Positions 1-10,794 of a stretch of 64,000 bases of DNA are shown here, piece after piece (position 1 is the stretch's first letter; every line of letters starts with the position of its first letter). Location: the NCBI GenBank assembly GCA_021030915.1, contig JAGEMR010000022.1:186001-250000 (forward strand). The letters run 5' to 3'. The translations under genes and the position numbers were made by a program. This DNA comes from Astrothelium macrocarpum (Eukaryota > Ascomycota > Dothideomycetes > Trypetheliales > Trypetheliaceae). Under the pieces are notes generated by a model. The model had not been told where the DNA came from, did not search any database, and saw nothing but the letters and a program-made list of their open reading frames with translations.

Positions 1-74
1 TGACCCTGCCCTGTAGATGAAGCTCTAGCTAGAAGGGAACCCCTGAATTGCTGTGGTCTACTTCCAAGCAGTAG

Positions 75-1561
75 GGATCGCCCGAGTCTATTCTCCAAAT
101 CACTATGCTTATACAAATTTAGCTTCCAAGACTACGCGTGCCGTCCCCTTCTTCAACATTCTCTGGGCCGAGCTTTCAGATTATGACTTGACTATCCATC
201 ATGCCCACCCTATTTCCAAAAACGTTCTTCGGGTGGCCTTCATCAACTACAACATAGAAAAGACAGACCGAGCAGTCGCAGCTTCATGGACCGAGAGGCT
301 TCTAGATCGAGCCTATGGCGCGTCTCAGCGACGAAAACGTATAAAAGTGTTGGTCAATCCGTTTGGAGGAAAAGGCAGTGCTCAAAAATGGTATATGCGA
401 GATATCGAGCCAATCTTGGCGGCGGCCCGTTGTGAGATAGATCTTGAGAAGACTCAACACAACGGTCATGCGGTCGAAATAGCGGAAAAGTTAGACACTA
501 GCGCATGGGACGTTGTGGCATGCTGTTCTGGCGACGGTGTAGTTCACGAAGTCTTCAACGGCCTTGGCAAAAAGAAAGACGCTGCCCAAGCCCTAGCAGA
601 CGTCGCCGTCGTTAACGTTCCTTGCGGAACCGGCAATGCCATGAGCTGGAACCTCAATGGCACCGACAGCCCGAGTCTCGCCGCGCTCTGCGTTGTCAAA
701 GGCCTCCGAACACCCCTCGACCTCATCTCCATCACCCAAGGCGACCGCCGCACCCTCTCCTTCCTCTCGCAATCCATTGGCATCATCGCGGAAAGCGATC
801 TCGCCACCGAAAACCTGCGCTGGATGGGGAGTGCGCGCTTCACCTTTGGCTTCCTCGTGCGGCTCCTTGGCAAGACGACCTACCCCTGCGACATTGCGAT
901 CCAGCTCGAAAACGGCGACAAGGCCTCCATCAAAGCATCCTACCGTCGCGAACGCGACTCCACCGCTCCTCTCTCCCCCTCACGATGCGCCGAGCCCCCC
1001 CCGCCCCAACAGCAACAACAGCCGCTCGTGGACTCCGAGGCTTCCACCACCATTCCGCCCGCCGCGGGCCTCCCACCCCTCCGCTTCGGCACCATCAACG
1101 ACCCTCTCCCGCCTACATGGACCCTCCTCCCACACCCGCGCCTCGGCAATTTCTACGCGGGTAACATGGCGTACATGACAGCATCTTTGCCCGCGTTCCC
1201 GTGCTCGCTGCCGTCGGACGGGTGTCTCGACCTGGTGCTGATGAACGGCGACATCGGGCGGATCGCATCCTTGCGCGCGTTCCTCGCCGTCGAGTCCGGC
1301 GCGTACATGGACAGCGAAAATGTGAGCTATCGCAAGATCGCTGCGTTTCGTATTATTCCGAGGAAAGGTGGCGGAGATGGCGGGAGGTTGTGGAGGTGGA
1401 TGAAGGGGGCGAAGAAGGGAAGGAAGGGAGAGGAGGAGGGGTATATTAGTATTGATGGGGAGAGAGTACCGTTTGAGGGCTTTCAGGCGGAGGTGCATAG
1501 GGGCCTGGGGACGGTGTTGAGTCGGAGTGGGAGGGTGTATGAGGGAGATGTGGTGCACTGA
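75..1561 (+). CDS. LCB4: Sphingoid long-chain base kinase (LCB4-like), 5' part missing
   Basis: Lipid kinase of the DAGK-catalytic/sphingosine kinase family, which phosphorylates sphingoid bases at membranes. Visible motifs are the nucleotide-binding NPFGGKG segment, then SGDG followed by HEVFNGLG, and PCGTGNAMSWNL, in the family order. A low-complexity Pro/Gln insert follows the core (about 90 codons, with PPPPQQQQQP), then the C-terminal half with YAGNMAYM and a closing DGERVPFEGFQ segment. The open frame is closed upstream by a TGA at 44-46, and acceptor AGs lie at 67-74, so this is probably an internal or last exon whose acceptor is near 68-74; the first exon(s) lie in the first bases or before the window. 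The exact exon start is uncertain. The catalytic domain looks intact. Assignment to sphingoid rather than diacylglycerol substrate rests on family resemblance. Confidence 0.85.
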
Positions 1562-1784
1562 AAGTGGGATGATCGGGGGAGGTGAAGGTGTTGAAAGGTT
1601 GTGCTGTGTATACAGTAAATAATATGTGTTTTGGGTGTAGGATAGAGGATACCACCGGACTTTGGACCGAGAATCACTTGGCCGGATTTTGCAATGTTGG
1701 TATAGTTGTATTTACAATTCGCTAGATGGTATATACGCAAATCAAACTCCCGCTGGAACTTAGAAACATAGTCTCGCGTGTGGG

Positions 1785-2781
1785 TCATAACGAGGTTTGG
1801 TCATCGGGCGAAGCATCATCTGAGGCTTGTTCGACCAATGCCTGTCCAAGGTGGTCGCGAAAATGCTTTGGACGATTCATCATCGCATCGAATTTTGGGA
1901 AAGCATTGGTGACATTATCAGCTAACGCATATGTCAGTGCCAAGAATTGCACATTGAGGTCGCGAATTGTTGCCAAACACACCTGCATTGATTACTCCTT
2001 GCATGACCTTTCCATGCTCGGCGTCGAATAAAGCCGTGTTCTCGTCCGCCACGAGCTGGTTTACTCTTCCCAAATATTTCAGATCGGGCATTTCCTCCTC
2101 TGCCCGGCTTGGATCCCAGAACAATTCCTGTTGCCGCCAAGAAACTTCGAGTCCGTCGCTCGGTTTGTCTCCGTAAAAACTTGGGAACGCTTGCTCGAAC
2201 ATGATCAATTTCAAACCCTAGATTGGTCAATGATCGGATCAAGAACATTGGGTTTTGGAATGTGAGCCTACCGGTTTCACTGGCACCATCTGAACAAATG
2301 CAAAGAATCTATCATCCACAGGATGCGTGATTTGTGCAACAATAATCACCGACGCCGAACCATCAACATTTCTTATCGGATTCCTATATTTCCCATAGAA
2401 GATCTTGTCAAACTCTTGCACCAGGATATTACTGTATTTTTTCACAGGAGCATCTTTGTCCGGATTCGCGAGTGTCGCCGAGAAGACGTGGCATGCCCAA
2501 TAATCTCTGTCACCATCTCCGTTTGGGATCAGATGATCCAGAGCTGCCAGAGTATCCGCTCTGATATTATCACCAAAGTTGTAGCCTTCTTCATTATCTG
2601 GATATCCCCAGACTGTCCGCACCGGTTGATGATGTCTCATAACTGACATCCGACGCTCGTGCTGCCATGTTCCTTTCGGCGTGTGGGTCAAGCCTCGTAG
2701 GTTTACCAACGGCGTGGAGCTCACGAGCCGCCCGAGACTTAGCGATAACGAGGCGAAGAAGATAAAGTTGTCGGCACGCAT
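1785..2781 (-). CDS. Secreted hypothetical protein, three exons
   Basis: Spliced 293-residue product from exons 2781-2272, 2217-1983 and 1921-1785; introns 2271-2218 and 1982-1922 have GT/AG ends and branch-like CATTGAC and CACTGACAT, and the frame closes at every junction. The N-terminus (MRADNFIFFASLSLSLGRLV) is a hydrophobic stretch consistent with a signal peptide, with cleavage likely around residue 22-24. No transmembrane segment follows. The mature part is rich in Asp, Trp and Tyr with few cysteines. I do not recognise a family and assign no activity; a secreted or host-interaction role is only an inference from the signal peptide and its location next to a transposon block. An alternative is a vacuolar or cell-wall protein. 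Confidence 0.6.
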
Positions 2782-3727
2782 TCTGGTGCGTTTTAGAGTT
2801 GTTCAGCGAAGCGATGGGCGACCCGCGCAAGAGAGCGTCAGATGAAACAAGAGGATGAGGGGAATTCGTCACAGCGGATACATGGGAGGGCTTTTCAAAT
2901 GAATGACAGCATGTAAAATGCCAAAGGCGAACGTGTTACCCGATGGCTAACATGTTGAAGAGAACAGCGTGGGTGTTGCTAACTGTCGTCTTCATGGGAG
3001 GGGCCAATGACGTGTTTCAGTCATGTCAGATAACAGATTTGGCCAAAACGGCCAGATCTTACATTGAATCCGCTGCACGAGGACAAGAGAAAAGTCCTAC
3101 AAAGGTCGAACCAATCATCTCTTAAGACAGCCTGCAGACTAGACGGAAACCAAGTTCATTTCTAGTGTCCTCATCTGCAATAAGTCAAAGTTCATCATTC
3201 GGCGCTAATGCAGGTCCTGCAACGCTGATTGCGCCTTTCCTTTTATAGCTAGACCACAAGATCGAAAGTCTAACGAGGGACTGAAGAAAATCCGCACTCA
3301 AATCTAAAGGCTTTGACGCTTTTCGTGGAGCCTTATTTGCCCAACATCCCACGCATACTGAACCGAGTCCTGGTACAGTCTCCAGAGCTCCGGCCACAGG
3401 TATATATGAGACACTAGCGCATGGTCCCCGATAGGGATTGCCATGCCCGAATCGGGTTTGTTGGCGATACGTGGGAAGGATGTCGTCTGCATTCGTAGAT
3501 TTTGTCTGGATATGAATAGCCAAGACTAGTAATCAATCGAACTTTTGGATCTGGCGGTATCTCCGAGACCAAGAATGCGTGGGAAAGGTTTTTGGGCTGA
3601 GGAGCTATTGGCTTCGGGGGGCCGAGCTGCGCCTCTCATCGCGAGCAACATTTTTCGAGCTCGCCCTAATATGTGAAACATGCGATACTACCACGCTTGA
3701 ACTCTTTCACAGTCTATCATCGCAGCT
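2782..3727. other. Intergenic, no gene recognised
   Basis: Upstream regions of the divergent secreted-protein gene and the methyltransferase. A 60-codon hydrophobic ORF at 2943-3125 is the only hint of coding and has no other support. Confidence 0.4.
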
Positions 3728-4618
3728 ATGGTCCAATCGCGCCAGAGTTCTGATGCTGCTCCCCCTCAAGCAATCCACCACGAGCTTCGAAATGCTGAGA
3801 ACAGTGCCGCTTATCTGCTTCCCAAGCTTCAATCTATGAAAGAAAACAATCCCAAATTGGCTCTCCTAGATGTCGGTGCTGGCTCGGGTACCATCTCGGT
3901 AGCCTTAGCAAAGCTGATTCCCGATGGCAAAGTCACTGCCACAGACCTTAACAAGGACATCTTACCACGAGCTCAAGCCGTCGCCGAAGCCGCAGACGTC
4001 AAGAACATTGAGTTTGAACAGGCAGATGCATATAGATTACCCTTTGCGGACGGCACTTTCGACGTTACCCATTGCCACCAGGTACTTGTACACTTGAAGG
4101 CGCCATGGGATGTTCTCCGTGAAATGCTGCGAGTGACAAAGCCAGGAGGCGTAGTTGCAGCTCGTGAGGGCGATCTCGGGACGGAGTGCATATGGCCGGA
4201 ATTACCTGGGCTAGTCAAGTGTCACGATTTCATTGTGGCCTTCATGAAAGTAGCTGGTGGGAGTCCGACCGCGGGCCGGCAGTTGCTCTCGTGGGCTCTC
4301 AAGGCAGGCGTGGAACGACATCAGATCACGGCGAGTTATGGTACTTGGTATTACAGCTCACCAGATGATAAACGAGTCTGGGGTAAGTAACCTTGCACAA
4401 GATGATCAATGATGGTGATGGTGAATCTAACAATGGCAATTTCAGCGCAAGCATTGATTGAAAGAGTCCATGCTGGCCGTGTGCGCACTGTAGGTCTCGA
4501 AGCTGGCCTGGTCACCGAAAGTGATCTGGAGGAGATGGGCAAGGCTTGGGAAGAATGGAAGGAGAGAGATGATGCGAGCTTGGGCATGATGCATGGAGAA
4601 GTCTTGATCCAGAGGTAG
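3728..4618 (+). CDS. Class I SAM-dependent methyltransferase (UbiE/COQ5-like)
   Basis: Two exons, 3728-4382 and 4446-4618, split by a 63-nt intron (GTAAGT...TTTCAG) give 275 residues. Motif I (LLDVGAGSGTISVALA, about residues 46-61) is the SAM-binding loop; motif II acidic residue is in TATDLN, and post-motifs QADAYRLPF and RVTKPGGVV follow. The segment RNAENSAAYLLP before motif I is typical of fungal UbiE-like small-molecule methyltransferases of this length. The second exon adds the helical C-terminal cap ending GEVLIQR. The substrate cannot be read from the sequence: quinone, secondary metabolite and other small-molecule substrates are all possible, and no biosynthetic cluster surrounds it. 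The start at 3728 is the first in-frame ATG before the conserved segment. Confidence 0.85.
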
Positions 4619-5107
4619 CCTCGAGGATCACTTATCAATCGCCAGACGCGTCGATTGCAGATCCTCGAAAATACGAGGTTCAAGCCCCAAGTTTTCGCAG
4701 CCAATCATCGGGGATTGATCAAGACAGTGCACATAGCATCCAACCAAAGCGCCTCCAGATCCTGATTTAATCGTGAATATTGGACCGTGGTGTTCAAATT
4801 CTTAACTGCGGACAGAAGAAAGGGCTTGACGCAATCGGACTGCTTTTTAGATTTCACTCTCAGCCGAAGCTGCATGTAAGCGGCACAGCACCTGTCATAC
4901 ACTCGCGTGAAGGTTGGGCGTCCTCTCAGGCAGCCCCGCACGTCCGCACCCTCCGCACCACCAAATTTGTATGGGAACTTGGGATCAGCCAGGCCACACA
5001 AGTCTGGTGGTTGCTTTTTTACCTATAATTCGTTCATTCGATAATTTGATCATTTGATTTCCTAATCCGGTAATTTTGAAGCCGATTTTTGTGGTGGTGA
5101 AGTCGAA
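4619..5107. other. Spacer before the transposon block
   Basis: No gene recognised. Composition is normal up to about 5020 and turns moderately AT-rich just before the transposase ATG at 5108. I could not define a convincing left terminal repeat for the Tc1-like element here. Confidence 0.4.
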
Positions 5108-6190
5108 ATGGTCCGAAATATCGCTCCATCTCAGCGAGCTATTATTGCTATTCTTTTGGATTATGACGATCTCTCACAACGTGATATTGCCCGAATTGCT
5201 CATACAACTGCTCGCACAATAAGGAGGATTAAAAGGAATATCAAGCTGTACGGTAATCCATTGAATCCAATCCACCACCACGGTCCTCCGCGGACGTTGA
5301 CACCTGCTATTGTGGAGGCTCTGAAGGAGCATCTTCTCACGAAACCTGGTATGTATGCCGACGAGATGGCTGAATGGATCTGGCAGCATTATGATGTGCT
5401 CGTGGATCCATCGCTGATAAAGAGGAGGTTGATCGAGGCCGATTGGAGTAGGAAGAAGATTCGTATCTGCTTTCGAATTAATGAATACAACAATTAATAA
5501 ATTGATTTGGAATGTCACCGAATAATTAAAAAATGTTACGCTGAATTCTGTGATAGCCATATGGCCATAATGGCATAATATTCGACCAACCAGCTGATGT
5601 ATGTTAATGAGAGTGGAGCAGATCGATGTATTGGATTTCGCCCTTACGATCGAATACCAAAAGGATCAAAAGCAATTCAGCGTTATTTCCTCGAATGTGG
5701 ACGGCGTTATAATATCCTGCCGGTGTATACATTAAATGGAATTCTGGATTATTCGATTTATGAAGATTCAATAATAGTTCAGACATTCGTATATTGGCTG
5801 GAGAAATCATTATTACCGAAATATTTTTTATTTGATTCTGATAATCCATTACCGAATTCGGTATTAATAATGAATAATATTTCAATATATCATAATAAAA
5901 AAATGATTGATTTGATTATAAAATAATTTAGAATGAAATTAATATATTTATTTTCATATTTATTTGATTTAAATCTAATTAAAAAATTCTTTTTTTAATT
6001 CAAAATATTTATTCGGAAATATTATGAATTATATTCAGATTTAAAAGATTTTAATTTTATTAATTATTTAATTTAATATATTGAATAAATTGAATAAAAT
6101 AAAAATCAAATATAAGAATATTTTCATAATTCATATATCTTTATTTTTGATTAATTGAATTTTTAATTATATAATTCAAATAATTTGATT
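5108..6190 (+). mobile_element. Tc1/mariner-type transposon remnant, RIP-damaged transposase
   Basis: The first 120 codons (5108-5470) are intact and encode the paired helix-turn-helix DNA-binding region (LSQRDIARIAHTTARTIRRI, then a GPPRTLTP hinge and a second HTH ending SRKKIR). After that the frame collapses into stop-rich AT-rich DNA, yet the DDE domain can still be followed: YVNESGADRCIGFR (5600-5650), VLIMNNISIYH (5855-5895) and FDLNLIKKFFF (5968-6000). In the IS630/Tc1 family these positions read Y-V-D-E-S-G, V-M-D-N and D-L-N-P-I-E-E, so all three acidic catalytic residues are now Asn, Asn and Lys. Each change is explained by G-to-A. The element is inactive. Its terminal repeats were not resolved and the right end may extend to roughly 6500-6700. 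Confidence 0.85.
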
Positions 6191-6723
6191 TGATTATGAA
6201 TATTATAAAAAATTATATAAAAAATTATATAAAAAATATTATAAAAAAATGAATATATAATCAAATTATATAATAAATATTCGAAATATATCCAATATAT
6301 TGATTAATATTAAATTTATTAATAAATTATTAAAATAAAAATGATAAAATAATATAATATTTATTTATATTAAAATCGTAAATTTATTTGATTAAATAAT
6401 ATAATATATACATTTCGTGAATCAAATTATATTATCAAATATTGGATTTATTAGTAAATTATTAGGATAGAAATGTCAATTTTATAAAATTTCGTTTGGA
6501 CCGAGTAATTTGAACAATTCAGCTAATTTCGTATATTTCGAATATTTTATCTTCCTTCATCACCTCCTCCATCATTTTCTTATCCTTCTAATTATTCGAT
6601 CTACTACCGATTTATCTAATTGATGAATTATTCGTCTATCTGATTGATCAAATTATTAATTAATTCGTTTTTTATTCTATTTTTTGATATTTCGAAAAAT
6701 CGTGATAATAATATCTTTTATTA
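5490..6723. repeat. AT-rich RIP-type block, Tc1 3' half and flank
   Basis: An abrupt drop in GC begins about 5490. From there to 6723 the sequence is mostly A/T runs with very few G/C, no long ORF beyond 5926, and TpA-rich composition expected of repeat-induced point mutation. The last 200 bases (6530-6700) keep a pyrimidine-rich patch of less affected sequence. Confidence 0.75.
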
Positions 6724-6791
6724 GGGTCTACCACGGTGTTATGAACCACACCACCGCGTGGCTCACGCTGTACATACGCTCCGCATACGAT
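6724..6791 (+). repeat. Left terminal inverted repeat of Fot1-type element
   Basis: 68 bases pairing with the complement of 8510-8577. The one difference noted within the repeat (CATACGC versus CATGCGC) is a transition, as expected from RIP; similarity continues a further 20 bases with more transitions. Confidence 0.9.
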
Positions 6792-8509
6792 TAGTATATA
6801 ATTCGCATGCATTCAATCATAACAATTCAAAATTTTTCAAAAAATATAAAAATTGAAAAACAAATATAAATTATTTGTGATATATTTTTTAAAAATTCAT
6901 TTTTATCAATTCGTGAAATTATATAAGAATTTAAAATTCCATATTCAATATTAAAATATAAATTAAATGGCGGTTTATTATTAATAATTATTAAAGAATT
7001 ATAATAATTTTTAATAAATATTGAAAAATCAATTTTAATTTATTAAATTAAACGATATATTATCATAGGAATTCTAATTATATATTTATTATTGATTGAA
7101 TTTGTTAAATTTTTATAAAAAAAGTGTATTTATTACGTGTCCCATTTATATCCCATATAAATCTATTTTAAATCTATTAATATCAATTAGATCGAACGTT
7201 TTATCAAATGATATTCTTAAATTCGTAATATATACATTGATTAATTAGAATCTATTTATATGAATGGAATAATTATAAAAACGATGAATCATTAATTTGA
7301 TATATTTGAAATATAATAAAAAGAATATGAATATAATATTTCAGATATTTATAATATAGACGAATCAGAATTTAATATTGATGAAAAATAATTATTTAAA
7401 ATATTGATTTATTTTGATATAAAAAAAAAATAAAAGATTATGGCAGATAAATAAGAATAGATTATAATGGTTAAATATATCAATATAATAAATGAGATAT
7501 TTGCGCCTTTTTTGATTTTCAAAAATATATAATTAAATTCACGTTGATTATCCGTAAAAATATTATCAGAATATCATTTCGTAATTAATAAAAATAATTG
7601 GATATTAAATGAATTGATATTATATTGATTGATTGAAATTTTTGATCCTTTAACACGCGAATAATGTAGGAATCGCAGGCGTTTCCTCATCGCAGATGGC
7701 CACAGCAGTCATATTCAGGCCAAATTCATCACCTATTATATGAAAAATAAAATCAATTTTATGATTATATCACCGCATTATTTGTATATATTTCAACCGT
7801 TTGATATAGATATATTTTCTATATTCAAACGGTTCTATATAAACGAAATAATTACGTTTTATAAATTCAATATATAACGGATATTTAAAATAGAATGGAT
7901 TGAAATATTCATTCGGACGTATAATATGATTATATCAAAGGAAAATATTCGTACTAATTTTTGAGACGTAGATATAATACCTTTGAATCGCAGGCGAATC
8001 TTGGATGAATTATCTCAGACACAATCATCGTTATATATAAAAACTTCCATATCATCTGATTCAGACAATTTGGATCATTTATTATTAAAGAATTCTTCTT
8101 CAGAAATTATTATATTTATCAAATCAAATAAAAAATTCATAAAAATTTTGAATAAAAATAATACAATTAATTTATTTATAAAATATTATATTGAATATAT
8201 GACACGTTTTTACGAATTTCAAAATATAACAATCGCCATTATGGCCAAATAATTGGTAGATCAATCAGAATTTTTTGATAAATGAAAGCGCAATATTAAG
8301 AATAAAAGAATCGAATTAGAAGGCGTTAATATTTATATAATTGCGAATGTATTGCAAATTGCATACATATCAGAGAAGAAGCCGACCAATAAAGACTGCA
8401 TCAAAAAAAGAAAAATCGGAAGAGATAAATTATATATCTAGTGACTCTTCAGATAGTTCAGATTTAGATTTGGAGATATAGATGCGAAATGCATGAGATT
8501 CGTATGCTG

Positions 8510-8577
8510 ATCGTATGCGGAGCGCATGTACAGCGTGAGCCACGCGGTGGTGTGGTTCATAACACCGTGGTAGACCC
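8510..8577 (-). repeat. Right terminal inverted repeat of Fot1-type element
   Basis: Complement of 6724-6791, ending GGTAGACCC immediately before the TA target duplication at 8578-8579. Confidence 0.9.
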
Positions 8578-8579
8578 TA

Positions 8580-9581
8580 TTAATAATAGATTATATGATC
8601 TTTTTTTTTATTAAATTAAACTCGAACAACGGAAGAACTACTAATGGAGTCCTGAACGTGAGAAAATGGATCCTGTCAGGCCTTTACCCAACTAGGGCTA
8701 GGCTAACCTAATTAGAGACCCTGGTAAATTGTACCAAAAGACCAATGATTCGTCCGGGGGACGAATATACCTAGCACCGTATATATACAATACCAGCTAG
8801 CCCATATACCTGACAGATTCAAACTTGGGCTAGCATCTGCAGAGAGGTGTATACCGTGCCACTTCAGATGACAAATTACCAGAATTCATTAATGATGACA
8901 TCAAGGAACGCGAAGTTGTGATTTAATTTGCTATTGGATAGCAATTCAATCACATAAACACCAATCATAGACCCACCATATGATCCTCTAACGGACGGAG
9001 GGACTCGAACCCTTCGGAATGCCTTTTCTTGATGAGTGTCGGAGTTTTGTTTAATTTTTAACGGATGAGCTAGAATCACCAAAAGGAGACGAGCCCGGTC
9101 TGGCGATACATTTGACAGATTTCATGCTACAATGCGGTCCTTTAGGCTTTGACCATTAGATTAACTAGGACATGGCGATCCGGATGACTGCTCATCAATC
9201 ATATCAGATCATTGAGTACGCCAAAGAAACACTAAGGGAGGGCGCGATTCCACCGCGATATCTCGAACGCCTCTGAAGAGGAACAAGCCTTCGATGTCCG
9301 TCGAGAAAATGAATCGAACTAACAAAAAGGGAGTCACTCAAGAACTGGCGAAACCTGGGGTCGGCCTCTGAATTGAGATTCCGAGTTTTAGCACGGCGCA
9401 AGATATGAAACCCAAAGAGTCAGAGCAGTCTACGAAGATAGCTATTATTTACGGCACGGGTACTTCGAATCTAGATCTGCTCTAGTAGCGTAATCCGCGT
9501 CACCAGCGCGACAATTGTTTGCAAAGAAGCTATCATATTTTTCCATCAGAATGAAAAAAAGAACACGGCCAGCCATTTGTA
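8580..9581. other. Normal-GC spacer with hairpins and tRNA-like fragments
   Basis: No protein gene recognised. There is a perfect 8-bp-stem hairpin at 8748-8766 (ATTCGTCC, loop GGG, GGACGAAT) and a 9-bp inverted repeat at 8796-8804 and 8826-8834 (GCTAGCCCA/TGGGCTAGC). On the minus strand near 9000 there is a T-arm-like GGGTTCGAGTCCC preceded at 9074-9060 by a D-arm-like TAGCTCATCCGTTA, but the acceptor stem does not pair, so I do not call a tRNA. Confidence 0.4.
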
Positions 9582-10286
9582 TTAAGAGAAAAATACATAC
9601 ACGTCCGCGACATCCTCACGATGGGGCACTCTCATTATTATTCTAGCATGAGGTGAACTGATTGGCTCAACTAATTTTACTGCCTGAAAATTGCAATCTG
9701 CACAATTGTTGAAGGCCACTTGACCATGATCTGGATTATAAATTATCAATGAACTGACTTCAGCCTCAAAGGGAACGCTACGATCAGCATGTTTTGTGTA
9801 GATGATCTGGACGTAACTGATGGGCGTGGATGCCTGATTCGCTGGCACTGTGATATTGACCTCGCGCAAAGTAGCCATTGTACCGTCGCCGGGAACCTGC
9901 TCCGGCCCAAGCGTCGATGTAGGTGCATCCTCAACGCAGACGGCGTTCGACAATGTCCCAGCAGCAGTAAGGTTGTTAAAACAGACCTCCTGCTCGTCGC
10001 ACTGGCCGACGTACGAAAACTTGTTTCTCCAGCTTCGGCCAGCAGTGACGGGAAGAGAACAATGAATCGTCCACAGTCGTGGGTTGAACCGCAAGCGTAG
10101 CGATCCTAGAAATTTGGTGGCATCTGCGGGTATAATGCCTGCGCCATCTTCCGGACATTGAACAATAGGCCGCGTCCTGTATGTTCTCTTAATGAGATTT
10201 ATTGGATTGTCGAAAGTAGCGTCCTGCTTTTTGTCAATCATGTTGCCACTACTCCGCCTATCTTTGTTAGACGAAGTTCTGTGCAT
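9582..10286 (-). CDS. Cysteine-containing hypothetical protein, probably secreted; 5' exon unresolved
   Basis: An uninterrupted 234-codon frame. The central part has a cysteine pattern IVQCPEDG, IHCSLP, VGQCDEQEVCFNN, AVCVED and, near the C-terminus, NNCADCNF, eight cysteines in all, which resembles small fungal secreted proteins. The first 35 residues are charged and lack a signal peptide, so either a leader exon lies upstream (10290-10500) or the reading begins inside the gene. No GT/AG pair joining a convincing signal peptide was found. It sits alone in a 2.2 kb island between two RIP-degraded Fot1-type elements, a setting often seen for lineage-specific effector-type genes; function is otherwise unknown. 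Confidence 0.5.
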   Translation of the reverse strand: MHRTSSNKDRRSSGNMIDKKQDATFDNPINLIKRTYRTRPIVQCPEDGAGIIPADATKFLGSLRLRFNPRLWTIHCSLPVTAGRSWRNKFSYVGQCDEQEVCFNNLTAAGTLSNAVCVEDAPTSTLGPEQVPGDGTMATLREVNITVPANQASTPISYVQIIYTKHADRSVPFEAEVSSLIIYNPDHGQVAFNNCADCNFQAVKLVEPISSPHARIIMRVPHREDVADVYVFFS

Positions 10287-10769
10287 CCCTTTTCAGAAGA
10301 CCTTACTTTGAAGGATCCACGTTTTCGTCAAAGAATGATTTACTGATCCTAAACGCGTTTGATGAGACAACAGAAAGAGACAAAAGTAAAAAATGGAATA
10401 GAAGTTTCATAACGTCTAATTATTCTGACGAGTTTCTAAAGATTTGAGTGTTTATTCACGTTTCTGGTGCTGTGTTTGTTTGTTCAGAAGATGCTATTTT
10501 TTTTTTGGTACCAGCCTTCTGTTATTACGTGTCTAAAAGATGCCTGACGGCCGAAGGGGTGTTGGATTTTTTTTAATGGGACGAAGGAACAAAGGATTAT
10601 CATTATCTATGTCTGAATTAGTACACCGTGGAAAGACCAGTAAGAGATGTGCAATATTGATTCACCTTACACCATTATATCACCGTTTTTAGCTCGAATA
10701 TTCCAGCTATCCATGAACGTTGGAGAAATGGAAGCGCCCAAAGACACCTGCTCATGAAACGTCGGTTGA
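10287..10769. other. Intergenic strip before second Fot1 element
   Basis: No gene recognised. Composition falls gradually and contains a T-run at 10497-10506; the second element begins at 10772. Confidence 0.4.
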
Positions 10770-10771
10770 TA

Positions 10772-10794
10772 GGAGTAGTCCCGGCTCCGTGCAC
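10772..10794 (+). repeat. Left terminal inverted repeat, second Fot1-type element
   Basis: 23 bases identical to the complement of 12915-12937; TA target duplication immediately outside. Confidence 0.9.

Larger units (their letters stand above)
6724..8577 (+). mobile_element. pogo/Fot1-type DNA transposon, RIP-inactivated, 1854 bp
   Basis: Bounded by 68-bp near-perfect terminal inverted repeats beginning GGGTCTACCACGGTG and flanked on both sides by the dinucleotide TA (6722-6723 and 8578-8579), the target duplication of the Tc1-mariner superfamily. The length is that of Fot1-like elements. Inside, a plus-strand transposase can be followed from 7641 to 8250 with scattered stops: the FDP motif, RRRFLIADGHSSH with the conserved Asp, and IFQPFDIDIFSIFKRFY, which is the hallmark C-terminal part of DDE_1 (pogo) transposases; the tail SQTQSSL is readable at 8010-8030. 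Stops at 7662 (TAA) and others match C-to-T or G-to-A decay. The N-terminal HTH/CENP-B region between 6800 and 7600 is too degraded to read. Confidence 0.9.

Noticed and set aside
2943..3125. Short hydrophobic ORF as a gene
   Set aside because: Only 60 codons, no motif, lies in the upstream region of a minus-strand gene.
5108..5497. Stand-alone HTH regulatory gene
   Set aside because: Its sequence is the N-terminus of a Tc1-type transposase and continues, degraded, into the DDE domain.
9000..9080. tRNA gene on the minus strand (GGGTTCGAGTCCC T-arm)
   Set aside because: Acceptor stem does not pair, no credible anticodon arm, and the D-arm to T-arm spacing is poor.
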